Positions 18,857 through 27,298 of a stretch of DNA of 64,000 bases are shown one piece after another. Numbering within the stretch: the stretch's first letter is position 1; each line of letters opens with the position of its first letter. The notes below the pieces were generated by a model. That model had not been told where the DNA came from, did no database searches, and was given only the letters and a program-made list of their open reading frames with translations. The position numbers and the translations under genes were made by a program. Source of the stretch: Mucilaginibacter auburnensis (GTDB lineage: Bacteria; Bacteroidota; Bacteroidia; Sphingobacteriales; Sphingobacteriaceae); the NCBI RefSeq assembly GCF_002797815.1, contig NZ_PGFJ01000001.1, positions 310,001-374,000 on the forward strand, written 5' to 3'.

Positions 18857-20047
18857 TTATTGTTTTAACACGGTTACCCGTTTACCATCTACAGCAAACC
18901 TTACCTTCCCGGTTAGTTGCAATGCCTTTAAGGCATCAGACAAGTTTGTGTTTTTAGGCATTTCTGCAAAAAAAGATGCATCTATCGGGTCCTTGTAAAC
19001 CACTTCAATGTCATACCAGCGTGCCAGTTCACGCATGATAAAGTCAAGACGTCGCTTTTGAAAGTGGAAAAACCCATTCTTCCAAGCTGTTATTTCGTCT
19101 GTATCCACGTTTTCGTTTAATGCTAAAGCCCCATTGGCTGCTAAGCTTGCCTGTTCTCCCGGTTTAAGTAAAACCGAGTTATCAGCATTGGTAAACCTGA
19201 TAGAACCTTCAAGCAATGTGGCTTCAACAGGAGTTTTGCCTTCCTCAGCATAAGCACGTATATTAAAATGGGTACCCAGCACTTTTACTTGCGAAGATCC
19301 AACTTCAACTATAAAAGGCATTTCCTTATTTTTTGCCACTTCAAAATAGGCTTCGCCAACTAACTTTACCCTGCGCTCTTTGCCTTTAAATACTGCAGGA
19401 AATTGTAGTTGGGAGGCAGAATTGACCCAAACTCTGGTGCCATCAGCTAACTGAAGCTGAAATTGTCCGCCGCGTGGTGTGATTAAAGAATTATATGATA
19501 AGGTATAGGTATTGTCATTAACAGAAGCAGCGCTTTCTTTATTGAAAGAAAGCTTACCTCCATCTTCAACTATATCGGCACCGCCATGGTGTGCTATATG
19601 CTCTGTTTTATCGTCATTTAAAACAACTGTTGAGCCATTTGAAAGTTTAAGCATTGCCTTGGTTGTACCGGGAGCAACGTCATTTTTTATAAGATTATCA
19701 GTAAGTTTAGGCTTTACCTCAATGTTTTTATTATGCAGATAAACAACCGTGCAGAATAAAACACCAATTACAGAGGCTGCAACGGCCACCCATCGGCTCA
19801 ATTTAAATTGCTTACGTTGTGCCTCGTTTTCTTTTAACTTGCTGTGAATATTAGCCAGAACCTCGGTGGAAAATGGCAATTGATTGTTGTAAGCGTGTAT
19901 TAGCTGCTGCTCATAATCCTCGCGCGCAACATGCTCCAATTCGGAGTTGTCCTCATGGTTAATATATTGCAACAGCCACTTATACTCGTCCGCAGTCCAT
20001 TGCTGCTTACGCAGCAAAGCCGCTAAGTTTTCCTTTGAGTATTCCAT
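18857..20047 (-). CDS. FecR-type anti-sigma factor
   Basis: 396 residues. The cytoplasmic N-terminus (1-85) is expected to hold the sigma factor, one membrane helix follows (86-104, WVAVAASVIGVLFCTVVYL), then the periplasmic FecR domain (about 145-275, TPRGGQFQLQLADGTRVWVNSAS ... VGEAYFEVAKNKEMPF ... VLGTHFNIRAY) and a C-terminal DUF4974 domain (about 318-394). It transmits the signal from the SusC STN domain. The ECF sigma gene is 70 bp upstream and the STN-bearing SusC gene is downstream, the classic Bacteroidota arrangement for induced uptake. Confidence 0.96.
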   Translation of the reverse strand: MEYSKENLAALLRKQQWTADEYKWLLQYINHEDNSELEHVAREDYEQQLIHAYNNQLPFSTEVLANIHSKLKENEAQRKQFKLSRWVAVAASVIGVLFCTVVYLHNKNIEVKPKLTDNLIKNDVAPGTTKAMLKLSNGSTVVLNDDKTEHIAHHGGADIVEDGGKLSFNKESAASVNDNTYTLSYNSLITPRGGQFQLQLADGTRVWVNSASQLQFPAVFKGKERRVKLVGEAYFEVAKNKEMPFIVEVGSSQVKVLGTHFNIRAYAEEGKTPVEATLLEGSIRFTNADNSVLLKPGEQASLAANGALALNENVDTDEITAWKNGFFHFQKRRLDFIMRELARWYDIEVVYKDPIDASFFAEMPKNTNLSDALKALQLTGKVRFAVDGKRVTVLKQ

Positions 20048-20117
20048 GAAATAAAAAAATCCGAATGGTTTATATGCCTAAATACACAGCACCCTATGAA
20101 AAGGGGGGGTATGTTAT

Positions 20118-20726
20118 TTATTTTTTTAAAAAAGGCATAAACAATAGTACAAGAGCCACTACTGCAGGGTCATCAAAGTGGTTTTTTACGTGAAATTTAA
20201 GCGTGGCTACCGCATCTGTGAGATATTCCTTAACGGTATGGCGGGATATGCCCATTTCTTTAGCGGCCTCCTCATAGGTTCTTCTTTCTATTTTGCAAAG
20301 TTCGAGCACCCGCTTTTTTTGTGGAGACAACCTATTTATTGTTTTTTCAATAAAGGCTAATTTTTCTTCTGTTATAAAGGGTTCCGCATTATCTGCCGAG
20401 ATATCAATAATTACATCTTCAAAAATTACAAGCGCATTAGCACACTTTTTAAGAAAACTGATAGACTTGTTGTAGCTTATAACAAACAACCAGTTGGCAA
20501 TGGGTTTATTAACATCAATTTTGTTCCTCTTCTCCCACAAACAAACAAACACCTCCTGTAAAATATCTTTCGCTGTATCTTCACTTTTTACCAACTTTAA
20601 AATGTTGCGGTAAATAGACACATGATACTTATTGTACAAAAGATCAAAGGCCTTTTCATCGCCCAAAATTAAACGAACAACCAGCTGCTTATCATCCTGC
20701 TCGACAATGCGCTTAATTTCACCCAT
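20118..20726 (-). CDS. ECF RNA polymerase sigma factor
   Basis: 202 residues. Region 2 spans about 25-90 (FDLLYNKYHVSIYRNILKLV; DILQEVFVCLWEKRNKID) and region 4 about 125-180 (LSPQKKRVLELCKIERRTYE; MGISRHTVKEYLTDAVATL). It belongs to the Bacteroidota ECF group linked to FecR and SusC. The last about 15 residues are hydrophobic (VVALVLLFMPFLKK), a tail often seen in this group. It should transcribe the SusCD genes when the FecR protein downstream is triggered. Confidence 0.95.
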   Translation of the reverse strand: MGEIKRIVEQDDKQLVVRLILGDEKAFDLLYNKYHVSIYRNILKLVKSEDTAKDILQEVFVCLWEKRNKIDVNKPIANWLFVISYNKSISFLKKCANALVIFEDVIIDISADNAEPFITEEKLAFIEKTINRLSPQKKRVLELCKIERRTYEEAAKEMGISRHTVKEYLTDAVATLKFHVKNHFDDPAVVALVLLFMPFLKK

Positions 20727-21051
20727 TGCAATTAATTAGTTATAATTGGTTTATATGTTTGCTAAATAGAATCGCAAACAATTGTAAAATTATTGAAATA
20801 AAACAAAAGTGCAATCTTTTGGCAAAATAATTGACCACTTTGCTCGTTTTTTAAAAAGCCTCCCCTTAGCTGGCAAAAAGTCTACAACTTATGGGAATTG
20901 TCTGGCGCTGCATTTTCTAAATAGCAACAACTCTTAAAGACACATTATTTGCTGAAATGTATTCTAAAATAGCCAAAATTGGCTGGTGACAAAAATTTTA
21001 TTAGCTCATATGCTAACGGCACAGTTTTAGTTACAAGTTTGAAAAACTGAA
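20727..21051. other. 325-bp AT-rich divergent intergenic region
   Basis: Lies between the minus-strand sigma gene and the plus-strand small-gene pair, so it should hold promoters for both. I see no exact TAnnTTTG element at a convincing distance from either start, and no repeat or RNA gene. Confidence 0.5.
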
Positions 21052-21162
21052 ATGGAAAACTTAGACTCGAAAACTTTGCTATTAATCTCTGCTATTGATC
21101 TTGAATTAAAGAACATTATATCAATTGATTTACAAAACCTGAACTTAATAAAAGCTGCCTAA
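21052..21162 (+). CDS. 36-residue small ORF, translationally coupled
   Basis: ATG at 21052 opens MENLDSKTLLLISAIDLELK... and stops at TAA 21160-21162, overlapping the ATG of the next gene (TAATG). The overlap argues that both are translated from one message. The peptide is acidic and amphipathic with many Leu/Ile. No family recognised. Confidence 0.45.
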   Translation: MENLDSKTLLLISAIDLELKNIISIDLQNLNLIKAA

Positions 21163-21473
21163 TGAAAGCGTACAAAGCAAACGCATCTGTTATATACACA
21201 GATACAGAAGGAAACCGGATAGACACCTTTGTTATATTTGATACCGACCATTTAACCGGGCTAACTCACATTAATCATGAAAATCTGAAAGTAGGTGCTG
21301 ACAGGTTACAATTGCATCCTAAAACTGTATGCGATTACCATTTGCCATTGGAAGATGCTTTCAGTTTTGAGCTATTAAAAAAATTAAGAGAGAAGTATGC
21401 CGAACTCGACGCAGCTAAAACCGTATCTCTTGATACTGTAATAAAACTCAGGCCGCTTGCCAAGGCATCGTAA
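21162..21473 (+). CDS. hypothetical protein, 103 residues
   Basis: A small soluble protein (MKAYKANASVIYTDTEGNRI...), with no signal peptide or membrane helix. The N-terminal half looks like a beta sheet with alternating hydrophobics (SVIYTDTEG..IDTFVIFDT) and the C-terminal half is helical (FSFELLKKLREKYAELDAA). Its start overlaps the stop of a 36-residue ORF. The pattern suggests a small single-domain protein of unknown role; I do not recognise the family. Confidence 0.7.
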   Translation: MKAYKANASVIYTDTEGNRIDTFVIFDTDHLTGLTHINHENLKVGADRLQLHPKTVCDYHLPLEDAFSFELLKKLREKYAELDAAKTVSLDTVIKLRPLAKAS

Positions 21474-21569
21474 TTTTAGAGTGTTTAAATAAACATTTAC
21501 TGCTATCTGCCAAATTTCAATTTGCTGCGGCTGTAATAATTTAATAACTTGTGTTGCGGTAATTAAAAC

Positions 21570-22178
21570 ATGCAACAGAGGTTAAAATTTATTTTCGTTT
21601 TTATAACTATTACCTTATCCGGGTATTGTTGCTCTGCCCAGCGTGCGTTACAGCGGTGGGATGATCGCGTTATGATCAACCTTGCGGAGAACCGCACTCC
21701 TCAAAAAACTGCATTCATGTTGTTCCTTACCAAAACTTACACTTACGGAGACATTGGTGTGCCCGCAGCACTTTTGGCAGGAGGAATTATTGGTAACGAC
21801 AGGCAAATGCGTGAAAACGCGCTTTATGTAGCCAGCAGTACTGCAATAACCTACGGACTAAATCAACTTATAAAAGTTATAGTAAAACGCCCCCGGCCAT
21901 TTGTTCAAAACATTAAAATTGTTCCGGTCTATCATGCCTCCGAGTACTCATTCCCTTCTGGTCATACATCATCCACTATATCTACAGCTACAGCGTTATC
22001 CATTGCCTACCCTAAATGGTATGTTATAGCCCCTGCATTTTTATGGGCGGGGTCGGTTAGCTATTCGCGCATGTATCTGGGAGTACATTATCCTACCGAT
22101 GTTGCAGGCGGCGCCATTTTAGGTGCAGGCACGGCAGTATCTTTATCTTTCCTTAAAGCCAACCAGCCTGCACAATAG
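21570..22178 (+). CDS. PAP2-family phosphatase
   Basis: 202 residues. All three motifs of the type 2 phosphatidic-acid-phosphatase family are present: K102-x6-RP (KVIVKRPRP), PSGH (129-132) with H132, and SR-x5-H-x3-D (S166, R167, H173, D177). A signal or first membrane segment (FIFVFITITLSGYCCSAQ) is followed by about four more hydrophobic segments. Such enzymes dephosphorylate lipid phosphates (phosphatidate, undecaprenyl diphosphate or lipid A) on the outer face of the inner membrane. The substrate is not decided by sequence. It is probably transcribed alone. Confidence 0.9.
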   Translation: MQQRLKFIFVFITITLSGYCCSAQRALQRWDDRVMINLAENRTPQKTAFMLFLTKTYTYGDIGVPAALLAGGIIGNDRQMRENALYVASSTAITYGLNQLIKVIVKRPRPFVQNIKIVPVYHASEYSFPSGHTSSTISTATALSIAYPKWYVIAPAFLWAGSVSYSRMYLGVHYPTDVAGGAILGAGTAVSLSFLKANQPAQ

Positions 22179-22255
22179 CCATTTGCCGGTAAGCTACTGT
22201 GTTTCATTTAAATGTAATATAGCTTAACCATTATGGGCTCTAATGCTTTTATAAT

Positions 22256-22263
22256 TAACTTTG
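22256..22263 (+). promoter_or_regulatory. -7 promoter element TAACTTTG of the GAF gene
   Basis: An exact TAnnTTTG match lies 19 bp before the ATG at 22282. It overlaps the TTG at 22261, which otherwise could be taken as a start, so the ATG is the better start. No clear -33 TTG is visible. Confidence 0.6.
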
Positions 22264-22281
22264 CAGCGTTTCTTAAATATC

Positions 22282-24618
22282 ATGCTAACGCTGTTCACCG
22301 ACAAACCCTTACGCTTTCAGTTTTCATTTCATAAAGTAATTGAAAAGCTGGAGGCAACAGCTGCGGATAGCACTAACTGGCGTAGCGCTTATGCTACAGA
22401 TCTTTTAGCTCGCGTAAATCAACACCCTGAACTTCGGGATGGCATTACCGACATCAAGCAAATGAACGAAAATGAGGCGCTGATAAGAGAACTATTGGCC
22501 GACCTTTTCCCCGAAGACCTTACCCTTAATGAAATAAAAGCGGTAAGCCTGCCCTACCAGTCGTTAGCTTTTAACAAAACGCAGCGCTTTCAAAATATCT
22601 TGAATGATGCCGGGCCCGATTTTTCTATCAATATACGCGACTTTACAGAACATCAATATTATGTATTAAGCTGCTGCATTATTTTAAGCGAGTTTTATAA
22701 CGTTCATTTTGATTTTAGCCGACCGCTTTTTTACGATATTCCTACCAAAGATGGAATTGTAAAGCACTATCGCATTTTATATAATGGCGATTTTTTAGAA
22801 ATTCTGCCAACAAAAGAAGCTCCCGAAATTACGCCGGAACAGATCAGTGAGCTGATAGATAATTATGATGACCTCGCACTTTGGAAAAAAACCTTCCCGG
22901 TTGACCATTGGACAATTAAGGGCTTTGTAATAATGAATCTGGTTGATGTGACAACAGAAAGCGCATTATCTACCCTCAAAGAAGACCTGTTGAGTAAACA
23001 ACCGCCACAAGTGGTTAAGGAAAGTCTTCAAAACGCTTTTCGTTCCATATTCAGGTTGCCCGATATCAGAATTGGCTTTTCCAGATTTGATATGGATGAG
23101 GGCTACTTTAATAACAAAGCTGTAGGCTTAAAATTTGACAGCTATATATTAGGTTGTGAAATGGATGCCAGGCTAAGCGGAGAGCCCTATCAGTGCATCA
23201 TGCATGATCAAACCTATTTTGCAGGCTCTGACGTTGAAAAAATGCTACTGGAATATCCTGACAGCAAATTGCTTAAGCATTTACACGACCAGGGGGTGCA
23301 AAGCTTTATTTTGGCGCCTGTAATCAAAAACGACACTTTGCTGGGGGTATTGGAGTTAGTATCGCCTCAAAAAAATGTATTAAATAGCGTTACAGCCAAC
23401 AAGCTGGATATTATAATGCCGTTTTTGGTTGATACCATTGACCGCAAAGTGCAGGAGATGCAAAACCATGTGCAGGCCCTTATTCAAGAACATTATACTA
23501 CCCTGCACCCCAGCGTTTACTGGAAGTTTAAGCGCGAGGCTACCAATTATATCACCGAAACGAATGCCGGCTTAGACTATAATTTTAAAGAAATTACTTT
23601 TAAAGATGTTTACCCACTGTACGGCCAGGTTGATATTGGCGAATCATCAATAACCCGCAACCGGAGTGTACAAATTGATATTGGTAACCAACTAAAGGCG
23701 CTCATAGCTATTTTGGATGCGGCCAAGCGCCCGGGCAAGGACTTAGCCATTGAAGAGCTATTGTTTGACCTCCGTACTTTTTATGACGAGTTAAACACCG
23801 GCCTGCGTGCAGATACCGAGCAACAGATACAGCACTATATTGAAACGCGGGTTTATACCGTGTTGCGTTCGCTACCTGCAAAAGATGAAGTAGCTACTTA
23901 TTTTGAACAAGCCGATGCACATACCGGCGCTTTCCATCAGCAACGCCGCAATTACGAAAAAACCTTGTCGCTTATTAATCAAAAACTAATTAATGTTATT
24001 GATGCGCGGCAGGCCGAGATACAGCAATATTTCCCGCATTACTTTGAACGTTTTAAAACAGATGGCATTGAGCATAATATGTACATGGGTGCAAACATTG
24101 CCCCTAAGCTAAACTTCAAGCCCCAAGATTTAAAACGACTGCGGTTGTGGCAGCTACGTGTGATTGCAGAAATGGAAATAGAGCAGTTTGAGTTAAAAAG
24201 CATCCTGCCGTATCAATTGGGGGTTACCTCGCTTATACTGGTTTTCAGCACACCTATCGCCATTCGTTTCCGCATGGATGAAAAGCACTTTGATGTAGAC
24301 GGCGCTTATAATATCAGATACGAGGTAATTAAAAAACGTATTGATAAGGCCAATATAAAGGGAACTACCCAACGCATCACTCAACAGGGCAAGATCACCA
24401 TCGTATACGCGAAAGCCGAAGAAGAACGCGAGTACAAGAAATACATTAAAATATTGCAAGCTGAAGGTATACTGGATAAAACTGTTGAAAAATTGGAGGT
24501 GGAAGACCTGCAGGGCGTGTCAGGACTAAAAGCACTGCGCGTTGGCGTGCTTCATAACCAGAACCTGGCGGTATTGCGCGCTGCATCATACGATAAATTG
24601 TATGAGCAGTTAGGCTAA
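22282..24618 (+). CDS. GAF-domain protein of unknown function
   Basis: 778 residues from the ATG at 22282. An in-frame TTG at 22261 is rejected because it lies inside the promoter. The protein is soluble, with no signal peptide. A GAF-like domain is visible at about 285-400 (SYILGCEMDARLSG ... FILAPVIKNDTLLGVLELVS). It is flanked by long helical regions (1-250 and 400-785) with no catalytic motif I can name: no GGDEF, EAL, kinase or HTH. GAF domains bind small ligands or sense redox state. It stands alone and converges on the operon ending at 24723, with a palindromic repeat between. Confidence 0.8.
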   Translation: MLTLFTDKPLRFQFSFHKVIEKLEATAADSTNWRSAYATDLLARVNQHPELRDGITDIKQMNENEALIRELLADLFPEDLTLNEIKAVSLPYQSLAFNKTQRFQNILNDAGPDFSINIRDFTEHQYYVLSCCIILSEFYNVHFDFSRPLFYDIPTKDGIVKHYRILYNGDFLEILPTKEAPEITPEQISELIDNYDDLALWKKTFPVDHWTIKGFVIMNLVDVTTESALSTLKEDLLSKQPPQVVKESLQNAFRSIFRLPDIRIGFSRFDMDEGYFNNKAVGLKFDSYILGCEMDARLSGEPYQCIMHDQTYFAGSDVEKMLLEYPDSKLLKHLHDQGVQSFILAPVIKNDTLLGVLELVSPQKNVLNSVTANKLDIIMPFLVDTIDRKVQEMQNHVQALIQEHYTTLHPSVYWKFKREATNYITETNAGLDYNFKEITFKDVYPLYGQVDIGESSITRNRSVQIDIGNQLKALIAILDAAKRPGKDLAIEELLFDLRTFYDELNTGLRADTEQQIQHYIETRVYTVLRSLPAKDEVATYFEQADAHTGAFHQQRRNYEKTLSLINQKLINVIDARQAEIQQYFPHYFERFKTDGIEHNMYMGANIAPKLNFKPQDLKRLRLWQLRVIAEMEIEQFELKSILPYQLGVTSLILVFSTPIAIRFRMDEKHFDVDGAYNIRYEVIKKRIDKANIKGTTQRITQQGKITIVYAKAEEEREYKKYIKILQAEGILDKTVEKLEVEDLQGVSGLKALRVGVLHNQNLAVLRAASYDKLYEQLG

Positions 24619-24620
24619 AT

Positions 24621-24720
24621 TTGCCACTCCGAACGGAGTGAAGAATCTTGTATAAGCGGCTGACCAAGCGCTTATTTAGCAATTCGTATAACATTCTTCA
24701 CTCTGTTCAGAATGAACCGT
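24621..24720. repeat. imperfect inverted repeat between convergent genes
   Basis: The left arm (about 24625-24658, CACTCCGAACGGAGTGAAGA...) and the reverse complement of the right arm (about 24676-24715, CATTCTGAACAGAGTGAAGA...) match over about 30 bp, with an inner AAGCG/CGCTT stem. This sequence type (CATTCTGA-CG-GAGTGAAGAAT) resembles dispersed palindromic elements of Bacteroidota genomes. In place it would also serve as a two-way terminator. Confidence 0.7.
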
Positions 24721-24722
24721 GT

Positions 24723-27296
24723 TTAAAACCTAAAGCCCGCCTGTATATACGGATAAGCTCCTTCTTTAGAAAAACCGGCTACCGCTTGTATCAATATCAG
24801 CTGCGCCGGAGAAAAGTAAATGCCGCCGCCATAACCAACATGCCACTGCGATGAGGTTTCGCCGGGCGCCCATACACGGCCAACATCATTAAAGCCAACC
24901 AGGCCCAAGGTGCCCGGTAATAAATACGATGCAAAATCCAATACCTTCAAACGCAGCTCAACATTGTTGTATACCATGCTCTTGCCGGTAAACCTGCCAA
25001 TGTAATAACCTCGCAGGTTTTGATTACCGCCCAGTTTTAACTGCTGATAATAGGATGGGTTACCAAACGATGTACCACCGCCTGTACGCACAGCCAGTAC
25101 CAATGAAGAGTCGCGTAGCGGATCAACATAAAAACTAAAATCTGTTTGTATTTGACCAAAGGTGTGCGAGTTTGAATTTAGCGCTTTAACTGCCAGTAGG
25201 TTAGTGTTCCAATAAACCCCTTTATGTGGAATAGCCCCCTGGTTACGGGTATCTACGCCAAAGCCGGCAACTAATCCCGCATTTATTTGTGATGAAAACA
25301 CCTTCTCGTTAGGATGAAGCTGGTTGTAGGCGTTCAAGAACCTGTCGGTGTTATCATCCGGATCACCGTTGTAATATTGAGCTACTATACCTCCGCTTAT
25401 GTTCCATTTATTTTCATAATAATGCTTTACGCGTACATCAGCTTCCGTGTAATTGTAAACGTTTTGATAATACCGCAGGCGGCGGTTGCCTGTGTTTTCA
25501 AACACGGTATTATTACCTACGCCAAAGAAGTTGCTGGTATAGTTAGGCCCTTTGTTCAGCACATTCACTACCAGATCATTGTTGCCAATAGCATCTTTAA
25601 AAATGCCATTATAGTTCAACAACAGCGAATTATATGTGAAGCTGTAACTAACCATTAAGCTCTGCCTGAAAGCGTATGGCTCTTTGCGGAAACCATGCTT
25701 TTGCCATATAAAGTTGCCTATAAATTGCAGACCGTAATCCTTATTAAAGCTGCCCAATATGAGCGGCTGAAAAAAGTCATACTTAAAGTTGAACTTATTA
25801 AAGCCGTTAACCGTACTATCGGTACCTAATCGTAACCTCAATCCTTTATTGGGATAATTATTTTTCTTATCTGAACGATCATACACATATCGCCCGCCTT
25901 TACCGTTAAGTGTACTGTCAACGCTGAAAGTATCTTCTCCACCGCCACCTATCATCCGCACTCTTATCGGTGAGTTTTTATCGCCATGTATTTTGAAGGT
26001 ATCTTCTCCATCCATGCCATACAGGCGGATCTCATCAGTAACTTTCGGATCAAAAGTGCGACTGTAGATCACCTGCTCCTTTGCGCCACCCTTTTTAGCT
26101 TTGTTGATCACCACACTAAGTTTACCATCACGCAGGTTAGTTATATCAAAATACTCATGCTTGTCTGAAGCTGGTATCTCAACAGTTGATGATAAAAACC
26201 TGTAGTACTTCAAGGCCTGCTTATTAAGAATATCCCGGCGCGCTATCATTTTACGCTTTAATTCTTCGCCTCCCTGTACATAAATATTGGCGGGCATACG
26301 TTTTATTGCCCGTGTTATCACATCATCAGTTAAAGTTTGCTGCACAAAAGCAATTTCCTTTTCCCAATCCTCCTGACTAAGACCATTTAAAAAGTAACGA
26401 TCAAAAGAGCGGGCATTAAAATTCCAGCGGTTTATTGAGCGGATGTGGTCTTCATAACTTTGAAATTTTGACATTAATAAATGCCTTGAAACCAACCAGG
26501 GCAGCACGCCCGATGTACTATAAAATACCTGATCACGGTCGCGCGGAACAGGTTCATAAACGGTGCCATTGGTCCCTTTTACGCGCTCCCAGCGCCATTG
26601 GTCTTCGTGGCGGTCCCAATCGCCCAGCAACATATCTAAAAGGCGTGCGCGAAGCACCGTTTTCTGGTCAACTGTATTGTCATTGTCTTCCTGCAAACGG
26701 TCCTGTGCTTTCTGCGTGTTGTCGGTTTTTTTCGCATCAAGCGGCTCCCGCTCTTCAAATAAAAACACCTGGTTGGCAAAATCAGCACGATGCTCGCCAA
26801 AAGCGGGGTCATCAGGAATAAAAACAACCTCGGGATTGGCATGGGGAACCTTTAAGGCAGCAGCCAAAGGCGGAACGATCAATGCAGAAAACGGATGCTC
26901 CGCCGAGATCTGATCCTGAATAATGGTGGCCGCAATGGTCTGCCGTAATGTTGCAGGCAGTACGCGTTCCGGGTATTTTTGAATAGTGCGCAATACCCAT
27001 TCCTGCCCCGTTGCATCCTCCAACCTTAACGATTTGGTTTGAAAGCCGCCACCACGTTGTATTATTTTGAGCCCGCCTTTCTCTTTACTTAAATGAAAAA
27101 CACGCATTTTAACCGGCGTAGCCCATAGCTTGCGGTAACTGTCACCAAAAACAGTACGGTGTAAGCCGCCTACCTTATCATACGCGGGCTCAACAGCCAC
27201 CACAATACTATCCGGAGTTGTTTGAGCATATCCGGCAGAAAAGCGCAGGACCAATAAAACAGGCAGAAAAACTTTGAGGTTTAGGTTACGTGCCAT
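24723..27296 (-). CDS. outer-membrane beta-barrel (surface-antigen/D15-like) with kinase-like N-terminal region
   Basis: 857 residues with a signal peptide (ending SAGYAQ, 25). Residues about 75-265 carry motifs like those of HipA/Fam20/PI-kinase-type folds: RGGGFQTKSLRL (81-92), WVLRTIQKYP (100-109), LLGDWDRHEDQW (223-234) and VPRDRDQVF (250-258). Two RTX-like segments follow (GMDGEDTFKI and GGGGEDTFSVD). From about 470 on there is a transmembrane barrel with D15-type motifs (GVDTRNQGAIPHKGVYW, GGNQNLRGYYIGRF) ending in Phe (QAGFRF). The barrel is seen; the kinase fold is my inference from spacing of D226/R229/H230 and D253/D255. It is the last gene of the ppk operon, 2 bp after the lipoprotein gene. 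Role unknown. Confidence 0.72.
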   Translation of the reverse strand: MARNLNLKVFLPVLLVLRFSAGYAQTTPDSIVVAVEPAYDKVGGLHRTVFGDSYRKLWATPVKMRVFHLSKEKGGLKIIQRGGGFQTKSLRLEDATGQEWVLRTIQKYPERVLPATLRQTIAATIIQDQISAEHPFSALIVPPLAAALKVPHANPEVVFIPDDPAFGEHRADFANQVFLFEEREPLDAKKTDNTQKAQDRLQEDNDNTVDQKTVLRARLLDMLLGDWDRHEDQWRWERVKGTNGTVYEPVPRDRDQVFYSTSGVLPWLVSRHLLMSKFQSYEDHIRSINRWNFNARSFDRYFLNGLSQEDWEKEIAFVQQTLTDDVITRAIKRMPANIYVQGGEELKRKMIARRDILNKQALKYYRFLSSTVEIPASDKHEYFDITNLRDGKLSVVINKAKKGGAKEQVIYSRTFDPKVTDEIRLYGMDGEDTFKIHGDKNSPIRVRMIGGGGEDTFSVDSTLNGKGGRYVYDRSDKKNNYPNKGLRLRLGTDSTVNGFNKFNFKYDFFQPLILGSFNKDYGLQFIGNFIWQKHGFRKEPYAFRQSLMVSYSFTYNSLLLNYNGIFKDAIGNNDLVVNVLNKGPNYTSNFFGVGNNTVFENTGNRRLRYYQNVYNYTEADVRVKHYYENKWNISGGIVAQYYNGDPDDNTDRFLNAYNQLHPNEKVFSSQINAGLVAGFGVDTRNQGAIPHKGVYWNTNLLAVKALNSNSHTFGQIQTDFSFYVDPLRDSSLVLAVRTGGGTSFGNPSYYQQLKLGGNQNLRGYYIGRFTGKSMVYNNVELRLKVLDFASYLLPGTLGLVGFNDVGRVWAPGETSSQWHVGYGGGIYFSPAQLILIQAVAGFSKEGAYPYIQAGFRF

Positions 27297-27298
27297 CT

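Noticed and set aside
26435..27000. Several frames of 60-130 codons overlapping the kinase-like barrel gene
   Set aside because: They overlap a strongly supported protein in other registers or strands and carry no motifs.
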